From Shinisaurus crocodilurus (lineage: Eukaryota; Chordata; Lepidosauria; Squamata; Shinisauridae), in assembly GCA_021292165.1 (NCBI GenBank), contig CM037876.1, forward strand, positions 35,733,075 through 35,797,074: 64,000 nt of DNA. The letters run 5' to 3'. Each line of letters starts with the position of its first letter. Position 1 is the first letter of the stretch. The translations under genes and the position numbers were made by a program. Below the pieces are notes generated by a model that worked only from the letters and a program-made list of their open reading frames with translations, ran no database searches and was not told the origin of the DNA. Shown here piece by piece: positions 43,701 through 53,235 of this stretch.

Positions 43701-44394
43701 CCAATGGTCTGATGTGTAAAATGGGAGCTATGAACCTGTCCTGTTCTAGGTTGACATAGGGCTCCCAGGGGAGAATGGGTTGCAGTGGTAGTACTGCCTG
43801 GAAAGGCTGGATCATGTCTGGCATAACAAGGTCATGTCTGATGAGGCATCCAGTAAGGCAATGCAGGTTGCCAACAGGCAAGGCAAGGTCTGTCAGGACC
43901 CTGGACAGATCACTGACTGAAACTCGCCCACAAAGAGCAGTTGTCTGAGCATGCAGAGGCCTGCTGAAGGCTGGCAGGTCTGGACCTTCTGTTAACTTCC
44001 ACCTTCCTCTGAGGAGCATTCTACTTCTTAAAGGGCCATTGTCCGATTCTGCAGCCACACTTAAGGTGTGGGAATGGTGAGGACTGCATCATAGGGGTGC
44101 CTTCCGAGTCTGAGGAGCCTGGTAAAGACATGTCCTCTTGCCTGGAAGGTTCTAGAGTAGCAGGTTATGGGTTACTGGATGAAGCCTTCTCCCCCACTGT
44201 GTCCTTAAGCTGAGCCAGAGGGGAGATCCATATAACATAATAGAACCCTTCTGGGGGTGCCGCGGGGGAACCCAGACAGAAGAGTGTACTGAGTGAGCAC
44301 ATCGTGTCTGCTGCTGCTGTTACTGCTGCTCCTTCTCCCCTACTGTCAGCCTGCACCTGCACAGTTGCCGGTCCATTTTGTTGTGGCTCTTGGA

Positions 44395-44561
44395 CAGGAC
44401 CGGTGCAAGGCAGTTTGATGCCCTAGGCAAGATCAGATATTTAGCGCCCCCCCTTCCCACTTGAGAGCGCTGTATTTTTCCCCCCAAGGCATTTCTGGCA
44501 CCCCCTTTAGCCCTGCGCCCTAGGCGGCTGCCTAGTTGGCCTAATGGTAGCACCGGCCCTG
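44395..44561. mobile_element. hAT-type MITE (CAGGACCGGTGC ends), 167 bp
   Basis: Starts CAGGACCGGTGCAAGGCAG and ends AATGGTAGCACCGGCCCTG, with the identical 8-mer CTCTTGGA on both sides (44387-44394, 44562-44569). The interior holds CTAGGCAAG / GCGCCCTAGGCGGC inverted words. Confidence 0.9.
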
Positions 44562-44684
44562 CTCTTGGATGTAGTTCACACTCTTTCTCTGGCAGCAAGG
44601 AGGAGGAGCCGCTACTGACCAGGGTTTTGGGTCCCACTGATAGTGCTTTGCCTGAGCCTCCCACTTCCACAAGGCTGGCCTGTT

Positions 44685-44985
44685 ATGCATCACCAAAAAA
44701 AGAGGAAACACACCACCAAGAAAGAGGTCAGAGATTTGCATAAATGTGCATGTGCTAAATTACATGGACAGATGCACATTAAAAAAAAATAAATCACTCT
44801 AATTTAAATAGAAATACAATGCATCTCACCATAGAGGGGATAACTGTGACCAGGTGACCTGAATTGCTAAGGGTTGATGGGCAACTTCAAGGTCCCTGCA
44901 CTGGTTCTTTATCTTGAAATTGGACATGGAGCCTTCAAAGACAGGCCTGTCCTCTGTAAAGTGGGACAGATGGCCATCCTAACAA
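44685..44985 (-). mobile_element. TAGGGTGG-family hAT MITE, inverted copy
   Basis: GCATCACCAAAAAAAGAGG, TGACCAGGTGACCTGAATTG, GGGCAACTTCAAGGTCCC and AAGTGGGACAGATGGCCATC follow 703-1109 in reverse. The right end is decayed from TGGCCACCCTA to TGGCCATCCTA. Confidence 0.7.
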
Positions 44986-45420
44986 CCCAAATCCACCCAC
45001 CACCCTGCAATCCTTGAGCCTGCATTGATGTGGTTCAGGGAGTTTTTCCTGAGGCATATTAACAGCTCAAGCAAAGGAGAGATGAAGAAATAGGAGCGGT
45101 GGGAAAGAGACAGGAGATGAGCAGGAAAATCCATTTCTGTAAATTGGCCCACATGCCTTTTTTCTTTTTAAACAGCCAATTTAATTAAATAAAATTCCTT
45201 GCAGGCTGAGACTTCATATGATAAGATTCAGCCAAGATTCAGCCAAGATCCCCCCCCCTTAGCAGTTGTATTCAATCATAAACCCAATGTTTTCCTATCA
45301 CAACACAACATAGCACAACTGTGTGTATTAGGGATTGATTAGGAGTACCAAAGGAACAGGCATAAAGCAGCAGTATGATTGACTATCCAAGATCACTTTG
45401 GATGTGGCACTTAACTGCCA

Positions 45421-45441
45421 CACACACACACACACACACAC
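45421..45441 (+). repeat. (CA)n microsatellite
   Basis: About 10 CA units. Confidence 0.9.
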
Positions 45442-45714
45442 CATGCTTATGGTTGTCACGTAATGTTTGAATATTTTGAGATGGAGCATGCACAGCACAG
45501 GTGGACTCCAGTGGAAGATAATCTTGAGCTTACATGGGGCAGTATCCAATAGGGCTGTTGAGCAAGCAGCCCCTTCCCGCCAATTCCATTGCGCAAATGG
45601 GACCCATTGCGTACACAATGGAGATGTGATGCGTCCTTTAGGAAGCTCCAAAATGAGCTGAAATGCTCCTTTATGCAAGCTCTGCTGACCTGCCCCATTC
45701 CAGCATGTGTCATG

Positions 45715-45965
45715 TGTCCTACAGTTAGTACCTAGACAGCAGACTGAGCAGGCACACAGGTTACCTGGTCACTGTCTTCCCTACAGTGGTGCAATGTATG
45801 GTATTTCTCTTTAAATCATAGCAATTACTTCTAATTTTGCATCTATACATATACATTAGCATAGGCACATTTTATGCACATCTATGTCTTCCTTGCTCCT
45901 TTTTTGGGGTGTGTGTGTGATTTATTTCCTCTTTATGGCAGTGTGTAAGTGGCCACCCAAGGGTC
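45715..45965 (+). mobile_element. TAGGGTGG-family hAT MITE, 5' end lost
   Basis: ACCTAGACAGCAGACTGAGC, AGGTTACCTGGTCACTG and TAAGTGGCCACCCAAGGG follow the right two thirds of 703-1109. The left TAGGGTGG end is missing. Confidence 0.65.
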
Positions 45966-46530
45966 CCCTTGGGAGAGATAATGACTGTTAAACTAGGTAA
46001 GTGTATTGTGTAGATTTGGGGTCTTCAAAGAGGTGCCCATGGACACTGCTGATATTTATTTTATTTCTTAAGTTTTTTTTAAATGCATTTTGGCATATGC
46101 CTTCGTCAGGGGCTGTAATTCAAAATAATACATACAATTTTGTTAATAGTATAAAGTTATCCAGATAAATTCTTATTAAAATATTCACAAGCAGACCTTA
46201 CATGTTTGCAAAGCACAAAAAGACTCATTTACACCGTGATAATGACAAATCGTTATTACTGAAAAGTTAAATAAAAAAATAAAGTGCAAAATGCTTAAAT
46301 TAACACCTAATACAAAGTAACTCATGAATATTAAAACCATTTGAAAATGGAGTATGTATTCTGTATAAGCCTGCACATCAATCAAACCTGCCCATATTAA
46401 AGTTATTTGTTGTCATGATGGGTGCAGCTAAGTCCGTTTAACACTCAATTAGAATAACAATAATAAATGCTTTATCAAATATTTACAAATACTACATATT
46501 TAAACATATTTAACCACAAATTACATTTGA
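45966..46530. other. No recognised feature
   Basis: AT-rich DNA. No supported gene or repeat. Confidence 0.4.
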
Positions 46531-46740
46531 CAGTGGAAGCTGGTGATGCCTGTGTCAGTGGGGCTCCTTATCCGTTGCATCTTTTTGTTTGAGCTTTATG
46601 AGAGCTATCCACGGTGCTCCATGGTGGTGAACCTATTTTGGGGATTGAGTTCAGCACCATGGAGAGCTCCTATAAAGCTCAAGCAAAAAGATGCCATGGA
46701 TAAGGAACCCCACTGACATAGGAGTCACCAGCCTCCCCTG
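46531..46740. mobile_element. hAT-like foldback MITE, 210 bp
   Basis: Starts CAGTGGAAGCTGGTGATGCC and ends AGTCACCAGCCTCCCCTG. The arms, about 80 bp (GGGGCTCCTTATCCGTTGCA against ATGGATAAGGAACCCC, TTTGAGCTTTATGAGAGC against CTCCTATAAAGCTCAAG), are close inverses. The word CATTTGA lies directly on both sides (46524-46530, 46741-46747). Confidence 0.8.
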
Positions 46741-46756
46741 CATTTGAACACACACA

Positions 46757-46991
46757 CACATTTTTATTTATTATATTTATACCCCGCCTTTTTTCCTGCA
46801 AGGAACCCAAGGTGGCTTACATAATCCTCTTCCTCTACATTTTATCCCCACAACAACCCTGTGAGGTAGGTTAGGCTGAGAGTCAGTGACTGGCCCAAAG
46901 TCACCCAGTGAGTTTCATGGCCAAGCAGGGACTAGAACCCAGATCTCCTGAGTCCCAGTCTAACACTCTCACCACTACGCCACGCTGGCTT
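46757..46991 (-). mobile_element. Full-length Sauria-type SINE
   Basis: On the minus strand it begins AGCCAGCGTGGCGTAGTGG near 46991, carries the B-box word GGGTTCTAGTCCC (about 46933), and ends in TAATAAATAAAAATG. It is close to 11740 in sequence, so probably a younger copy than 20077. Confidence 0.9.
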
Positions 46992-47580
46992 ATATATAAA
47001 GCAAGAGGCATATAAATACTTGTAAAGTGATGAAGCTGCTAAACAATACTTTTAAACTGGGTATCAGGGAAGATGTATGGAGTTCTGTCCTATAAGGAGT
47101 ACTACATTGTTTCAGAACAATGTCTGCAAAATTATGTAGATAGGTAAAAGAGTACAATCTAGCAGTATCAGAGGAGTTAATCAGGTGACTACAGGCCTTT
47201 ATATGCAATCATGAGTGTTTGTGCAACACTTGTTTCACTTTTGCTGCACATGGACTTCATGTCTCAATTCAAATGTTGCAGGATATCACAGTTGCCCAAC
47301 ACTCTGGATACATTACACTGTGACTCAGAAAATGGGAAAGTTTTCTCCAGTAGTACAGCCTCCTGTCATGTCTTTGTAAAGGGCTGTTGTGTAAATGCCA
47401 TAGGAGTGTGTCCAGACCAGCTATTTTTTTTGCGTCATCTAAGGTTGATACTCCTTACAAGGAAGCAGAGCATTGCATAAACACCCATAATCTCTCAAAG
47501 TGCGTCATTTCACAGATAGCACAGTGAAAGCATGTCTCTCTGCTCCATTATTCTTAACGGAGGCTTGTTAAAGCTGATTT
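46992..47580. other. No recognised feature
   Basis: No supported gene or repeat. Confidence 0.4.
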
Positions 47581-48120
47581 AACAAGGATCAGGTCACAGG
47601 TGATACAAAAGACATCTTCCTGAGGCCCTGGAGAGCTGCTGCTACTCAGAGTGGGCAATCTATTCTTTCTTTATTTCTTTAAAACATGTATATACCACCT
47701 TTTATCAGAAATTTCAAGGCTGTTTATATATTGGGCTAGATCAGGGGTGGGCAACATGCTGCCTCCTGCTGTGGCTCCTGCTGTCCCCCCCCCAAATGGT
47801 AAAAAAACCAAAAACTAAAACTAATTAAATGGCATCCGGAGCAGACATTTTGACCGCTTTATGACCCTTTTGGTGTGCCACAGCTACTACGGAGCACCAA
47901 AAGGTTCCAAATTAGCTTGCAAACAAGTTAATTTTGACCCTTTTGGTGCTCTGCAGCTGTTTCAGATGCCTTAAAAAAAAATTGTGTTGCAGAGTGAAGG
48001 GGCGTGCTTCCCTCAGGGAGTCCAGGGTTGAAAATGGCCCCCAGAGCTCCTGAAGTTGCCCCCGCTATGGGCTGGATGGATAAATAATCTGACTTAGTGT
48101 AAGGCAGTTTTCTATGTTGT
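47581..48120 (+). mobile_element. tRNA-Ala-type SINE interrupted twice
   Basis: SINE pieces occur at 47581-47661 (GGTCACAGGTGATACAAAAG, CTGAGGCCCTGGAGAGCTGC), 47731-47741 (TTGGGCTAGAT) and 48070-48120 (GGATAAATAATCTGACTTAG, TAAGGCAGTTTTCTATG). The first gap (47662-47730) holds an antisense LINE-like tail starting TTTCTTTATTTCTTTAAAAC. The second is the hAT element below. Confidence 0.65.
47742..48069. mobile_element. hAT-type MITE inside the SINE, 328 bp
   Basis: Starts CAGGGGTGGGCAACATGC and ends GAAGTTGCCCCCGCTATG, mutated from GTTGCCCACCCCTG. The flanks GGCTAGAT (47734-47741) and GGCTGGAT (48070-48077) match at 7 of 8 bases. Removing the element restores the SINE word GGGCTAGATGGA, which confirms the boundaries. 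Confidence 0.8.
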
Positions 48121-48466
48121 ATGCAAGTAATGTATATATTTGTATGCAAATAATGAATGGAATCCAATAATTGAAGCCCTCCTCTCTGTGGCGAAAAGAA
48201 GTCAACTAATTTAAAGGCAATTGGGGTTCCATTCATGACTCATTTCCCAGGCACAGGAAAGAAATAAAACAGGTAGAAGCTGCAAGAAGGAAGCTACTAA
48301 TTAATGTTGCAGGGGACATGTGCTGAATGGGACTTACTTATACATAAACATTATAAAAGGATGTTTATCATGCAGATGCTTTAACTCTCTTAGACCTCTT
48401 TGAGATGTGCCATCCAGGGTGAGTACAAAACATATCGCAATAATTTCCCTTTCAAATATCTTTTGG
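48121..48466. other. No recognised feature
   Basis: No supported gene or repeat. Confidence 0.4.
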
Positions 48467-48515
<49 letters not shown>

Positions 48516-48533
48516 GAGAGAGAGAGAGAGAGA
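48467..48533 (+). repeat. (AT)n then (AG)n microsatellite
   Basis: About 9 AT units pass directly into some 24 AG units with two GGAG interruptions. Confidence 0.95.
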
Positions 48534-49129
48534 CTATTTCTTTGCCTACACTGCACTATAATTAAATCTCCTGCCACTGCCCTAGGACAAACTTGTCAAT
48601 GAAGTATTGCTCTGAAGGACATTTATTCTTAGGAAAAAAAATTGGGGGGAAAATTAAAACATTTTGAAGCTAACCAAGCCAACAAATGAGTCAAGAAATG
48701 GATCTTTGTGAAGAGCACTAGAGAAAGCAAGTCGTCCTGTCTTGTTTGGCTTGGCACTGAGGGAGCATAAATACGCGTCGAAGCTGCTACAACATGCCTC
48801 ACCTTTACCTGAAGACACAAAGTCTCCCCTGCCATGAGAAATGCTCCAGAGTATTGTATGGTGCAAAGATGTGTCTGCCAGATGACAAAAAAGTACACAA
48901 GCCGCCTAACAAACACAGGAGGCTGGGGTGGGGATTCCAAATAGAGACAAATCTCTGTCCCTCAGGGAATTTGCATTGGGTTGATCTGTGTAAGAGATAT
49001 TTCTCTGCTAATTAAGTCTTGATCCGTTGGCTGCACTTGAAAGAGATCAGGAGTGTATCAAGTGTTCTGAGCAGGTGCTGACTAGCTCAAAAGCACTGGT
49101 CCGTCAAACCAGGTATGGGATTTAACTAC
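48534..49129. other. No recognised feature
   Basis: The minus-strand frame 48629-48940 (103 codons) shows no known motif. Confidence 0.4.
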
Positions 49130-49152
49130 AGAGAGAGAGAGAGAGAGAGAGA
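49130..49152 (+). repeat. (AG)n microsatellite
   Basis: About 11 AG units. Confidence 0.9.
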
Positions 49153-49570
49153 CTCAAGTGATACATTCTATGGAACATGCTTCCAATTTAGTAATGCACT
49201 AATAATATTGTTATGGTGGTTTCCATTTGGTTTGGCTCCACGGAATAATTTCAGAATACTCTTCCCCTTGATGGTGAAAGATTTCTTTGCTTTCTCTTTC
49301 TCTGCCTGAAGAATACGGTACTTCAGAAACCAAGTTTAGATATGGTGGCAAAAAGAAGGGACGGTTTAGTTCGGCATGGGCTCACTTAGTCAGTGCAAAA
49401 CAAAAATGCAAGATTGTTGTCTAGCACCTTAATCCCATGGATCAAGTTAAGCTGCAGTACAGTAGTGCAAATCTAGAGACCTGAGCTGCTGCAGCTGAAG
49501 GCCAATCCTATACTGCGAGAACAAAGCAAAGCAAGCTAGCTCTGTTCTGCTTCCCAGGAAGTCTCCTTAT
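49153..49570. other. No recognised feature
   Basis: No supported gene or repeat before the LTR. Confidence 0.4.
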
Positions 49571-49575
49571 ACAGG

Positions 49576-50214
49576 TGTGATGGATTGAGGCCTACACAGG
49601 ATTGGGTTTGTTGAGGCCTACACAGGCTTCAGTTTGTTGAAGCCTGAAGGCCCAAACACTTCCCTCGAGTAGTTGAAGCCTGAAGGCCCAAACACTTGGA
49701 TGGGAGGGGGAGTTTGAGAGTTTTAAGTTACCCAATAGAAGTTAAGAATTAGATCTCCGATTCAAGGTCACATGATTATAACCTTCCATTCCTGGGAAGG
49801 CTATATATGTGGGGTGTGGTCAGCTAGCAGTCAGTGTGTGCTGGGAGAGAGCTGGAAGCAGCAGCAGAGAAACAGCAGAGAGAAGCAGAGAGAGAGAAAG
49901 AGAAACTGGCTGCATAGGAAATAGGTAGTCTGAAGTTATACTAGAGAACATTGGATTGTTTGTTTGTTTTATTTTATCATACTTGCTTTTGAATTATATC
50001 AACTCTATTAAGTAAAAACCCTAATATTATAAGTAAAGTGCTGTTGTTTACCCTGAGAGTTTGGAGTGACTTATTCACCACGCCTACAGCCTACACCCAT
50101 GCTATTGGAAGCTGTAAAAGGACTTGATCTCCTGGAACGGGAGGGGCTTTGAGGAGAGGCAGAGATCTCCCAAAGGAAGGTTAAGGGGTCCCTGCAGTAG
50201 TGGAACCTTGACAA
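49576..50214 (+). mobile_element. Solo LTR, 639 bp, with 5-bp target duplication
   Basis: Starts TGTGATGGATTG and ends GGAACCTTGACA, flanked by the identical ACAGG (49571-49575, 50215-50219). A 5-bp duplication fits Gypsy-type and some endogenous-retrovirus LTRs. The U3 part has two tandem duplications: GAGGCCTACACAGG twice about 26 bp apart, and GAAGCCTGAAGGCCC twice about 36 bp apart. A TATATAT box lies at 49802-49808. AGTAAA variants at 50011 and 50032 precede a GTGCTGTTGTTT stretch and may serve polyadenylation. There is no internal region, so the provirus was reduced by LTR recombination. Confidence 0.85.
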
Positions 50215-50334
50215 CAGGTAATTGGATCCTCTCACTGGGACCTATAAATCATTGCCTTAAGATAGTGGCTCATGGGGCCTGGCTATAAGCAGCTACGGTA
50301 ATGATTCCCTACTTGACTAGATGTATAGTTAAAT

Positions 50335-51860
50335 TATATTTTTATTAACAGTCAACAGACCATTTATAACACAATTAAAAACCCAGCTAAACAACAGCTG
50401 CGTAATACAATAAAAGGATAAAAGACCAATATATCTTTACATTTGTTTATATACATAAACAAATAGCACACATTAATAATGAAATTGACAAATCAATAGC
50501 CTAGCACACCAACATCTAGGGTGTAGTAGTGATGGCCAGGTTCAAATATTTCGCTACTTGCTTTGTAATTTGTTGGTTTGTGCCAAGAAGTAATATTGTC
50601 ACAAGAGACTCCATTGAGTGACCAGGGAACTTCTGTGTTATAGGAAGTATCAAATCTTTCCTTGCACCTTGGTAAAAGCTGCAATGAAATAATACATGTA
50701 GAATCGACTCTATCTCCATGTTGTTGCACGGGCAACATCTGGTGTTCCTAGGAGTTTTGCCATACCTACCCTCCAGTAAGCTTGAGGGGAGGGCATTGAG
50801 CCTTGCTAACGAAAAGGCCCTCCTATATTTGGGGATAGTTAGCCACTCCAAGTAAGACATTCCTTTACTTGGAGGGTATCTCAAAAGGCCCAATGACTGA
50901 GGGGAGCATGGACCCCGAGCTGCGCTTAGCAGCTCTTGGTTGTCTATATCTATTAATCTCTGTTTAACTATGAATTTGGCACTACCTAAATCCATAGAGA
51001 AAAGATAAGAGGGGGCAAGACCTATTGAAATGACTTTATTCTCTATAGCCTTTACCCACGGAGATTTATATGAATCTAACAAAACCTTAGACACCAGTGA
51101 ATCAGGAGGGAGTACCCGATGACAGCGAAGCCAAAAGTGGATAGAAAACATCCATGCCATGCATTGCAATGAATTAATTCCAGCCTCTAAATTAAGGGCT
51201 GCCCCTGCAACACACCTGGGAACACCAAATATTGCACTCAAAAAATAAGTTTGAATGCCCTCAAGTGAGTTCTTGGAGTAGGGAAACCATATAGGTGCTC
51301 CAAAAAGGGTCTGTGACCGAATCTTAGCTTTAAACACCCGAATGGCAGCAGGTAAATATTTCCCACCTTTCATAAAGAAAAAGCGGAGAATTGCGCCCAC
51401 ACTCTGAGCTGCATTTGATTTAATATAACTTCCCTGTACGCGCCATCTAATGGCCTGGTGGAACCATATGCCCAAATATTTATATGAGTCAACTTGTTCG
51501 ATTTTCTGGGACTCCACATACCATGAAAAACTGGTATTCCACTTTGAGAAGACCAATATTTTTGTAAAATTGATTATTAAACGATTGTTTTTACAATACT
51601 CCGTGAAGCCCTTCAGTAATCTCTTCAGACCCAATTGGGTCTGAGAGATCAATACTGCATCGTCTGCATAAAGAAGAATAAAAAATGTTGTGTGGGCAAT
51701 TTTAGGTGGATGAGACGAAATTGATGCCAACGTGGAGGGAAGGTCTGCCAGATATAAGTTAAATAAAATGGGGGCAAGGACACATCCTTGTCTTACACCC
51801 TGGGTAGAGGCAATCTCATTAGTGAAATGACCATGATGCTTACTTATGCACACTACCTAT
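50335..51860 (-). mobile_element. 5'-truncated non-LTR LINE with an open RT tail
   Basis: The element reads on the minus strand, with its 3' end at about 50335-50345. It carries the last 445 codons of ORF2, then about 180 bp of 3' region. It is truncated before the central reverse-transcriptase motifs, as expected from incomplete target-primed reverse transcription. It belongs to the same family as 8541-9310. The clade is not settled: the motif style suggests a jockey/Vingi-like non-LTR element and not L1 or RTE. The solo LTR lies only 120 bp away and in the opposite orientation. Confidence 0.8.
50516..51853 (-). CDS. Reverse transcriptase C-terminal fragment of a LINE (445 codons)
   Basis: The open frame spans half of a LINE ORF2. 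Around residues 19-24 GVRQGC precedes LAPILFNLYLADL, a conserved reverse-transcriptase motif. LYADDA at 61-66 carries the catalytic YADD aspartates. INFTKILVFSK follows near residues 94-104. The thumb and linker region continues to CCPCNN (from 373) and HVLFHC (386-391), which together look like a CCHC-type zinc knuckle. There is no frameshift or stop in 445 codons, so the copy is recent. The N-terminal endonuclease and the first reverse-transcriptase motifs are absent, so it cannot be an active enzyme. The chosen methionine is simply the first in frame and not a true start. Confidence 0.85.
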   Translation of the reverse strand: MCISKHHGHFTNEIASTQGVRQGCVLAPILFNLYLADLPSTLASISSHPPKIAHTTFFILLYADDAVLISQTQLGLKRLLKGFTEYCKNNRLIINFTKILVFSKWNTSFSWYVESQKIEQVDSYKYLGIWFHQAIRWRVQGSYIKSNAAQSVGAILRFFFMKGGKYLPAAIRVFKAKIRSQTLFGAPIWFPYSKNSLEGIQTYFLSAIFGVPRCVAGAALNLEAGINSLQCMAWMFSIHFWLRCHRVLPPDSLVSKVLLDSYKSPWVKAIENKVISIGLAPSYLFSMDLGSAKFIVKQRLIDIDNQELLSAARGPCSPQSLGLLRYPPSKGMSYLEWLTIPKYRRAFSLARLNALPSSLLEGRYGKTPRNTRCCPCNNMEIESILHVLFHCSFYQGARKDLILPITQKFPGHSMESLVTILLLGTNQQITKQVAKYLNLAITTTP

Positions 51861-51861
51861 A

Positions 51862-52465
51862 CACTCTGTCAGAATACTTTTGGGAATGGAATACTATTAT
51901 TGCACTTGTAATTTAGACTTTCATATATCCAGAAGTGAAGGGAGGGAATCTATAAGTCTGATTTTTGTGAATCTCTCCAAAAAGGTTCTTTGAGAAGGCA
52001 TTAGTGGTCAGCGTAAGATTCTCTGAAGCATAGCCGCAGTGGGCAACCAGGCAACACAGTAGCCAGATTCCGGCTAGATGGGCAATCTAGAAAAGAAATA
52101 CAATGAATAAATAAAATAAACACTGGGCTGGAGACAATGTTTCAGGTACAAGATCCTGGCATATAGCAATTCATGACTATCAATAAGTTTGTCATAAATG
52201 CTTTCTAGCTAAAAGTTACTCTACCAGGAATGTTGAAGCATTTGTGGTACAGGAACATGGTCCCCTCTAGAAGGAAGCAGAATCTCATGCTAAGTCAGAT
52301 TAATAGTCCATCTAGATCCCTACTGTCAGCAAGCTTCAAATCCAGTGCTCGTGTGTATCAACTGAGATCTTACCACATTGTGAAAAACAAAACAACGAAC
52401 CCCCTTTGCGGCTCACAGATCATGTTGTGGGCAAGATCAATATGTCCCTCTTACAGATGCAGTCA
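51862..52465. other. No recognised feature
   Basis: No supported gene or repeat between the LINE and the CR1. Confidence 0.4.
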
Positions 52466-53235
52466 TAGAATCATAGAGATGGAGGGGTGTTGTAGGCCAT
52501 GTAGCCCAACCCCGTGCTTGCTTGATGCAGAAAATGCAGAGCTAAAGCATCCCCAACAGATGGTTGTCCAGCCTCTGATTAAAGACTTCCAACAAGGGCT
52601 CCATTGTTGAACTGCTCTTACCATTAAGATGTTTATCCTAATGTTCAACTGAAATCTACTCGCCTGTTAGATCTAGTCCTGTCATCTGGAGCAACAGAGA
52701 ACAAGTCTTTGGGTTCACACAACATGACCAGCCAGAGTAAGGGTTAAGTATGGGTTGAGTGTGGGTTGTCATTGAACCATGATGGGTTGTTGTTGAATCA
52801 TGAGTTGATGTGTTGTGTGAACCCTGCCATGCCAACAAAACATGATTTGTTAGCCATGAACAACCCACAACTCACAACCCAACAACAAACCATGGGTTCT
52901 CTTTGTGGGTTGTTTGTGGTTTGTTAGCATGGCTGGGTTCACACAACACAACAACCCATGGTTCAGCAACAAGCCACACTCAACCCATACTCAACACGTA
53001 TTCTGGCTTGTCCTGTTGTGTGAACCCAGCCTTTGACTTCTTCTATGTGACAGCTCTTCAGGTATTTAAAGGGTGCTATCATGTCCCCACTCATGCTTCT
53101 CTTCTTCTGGCTAAACACACCCAGTTCCTTCAACCTTCTTCATGGGACTTTTTTTCCATACTCCTGACCATCTTCCTTCATGGCCTTCTACTGAATCCCT
53201 CATGGTTTTTTGAGGAATGCAAATGTAATTAATCT
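52466..53235 (-). mobile_element. CR1 LINE 3' region, split by a foldback element
   Basis: The 3' end AGTCATAGAATCATAGAGATG lies at 52461-52480, then GTAGCCCAACCCCGTGCTTG and AGCCTCTGATTAAAGACTTCC. The coding text resumes after the foldback with CTTCTATGTGACAGCTCTTC and GGTATTTAAAGGGTGCTATC. Rejoined, the order matches the undisturbed CR1 at 56655. Stops are frequent, so this is a relic. Confidence 0.8.
52712..53027. mobile_element. GGTTCA-family foldback inserted in CR1, 316 bp
   Basis: Starts GGTTCACACAACATGACC and ends CCTGTTGTGTGAACCC. The flanks AGTCTTTG (52704-52711) and AGCCTTTG (53028-53035) match at 7 of 8 bases, and removing the element restores continuous CR1. The whole length folds on itself: AACCATGATGGGTTGTTGTT pairs with ACAACCCATGGTTC, and inner GTGTGAACCC (about 52818) and GGGTTCACACAACACAAC (about 52935) form a second nested pair. 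This is the best-bounded copy of the family. Confidence 0.85.

Noticed and set aside
43684..44058. A 124-codon minus-strand frame as a gene
   Set aside because: No recognisable domain. It begins in SINE-derived sequence on one side and is within chance length.
48467..49152. CRISPR-like repeat spacing
   Set aside because: Only simple AT and AG microsatellites occur. There are no regularly spaced direct repeats with unique spacers, and the DNA is vertebrate.
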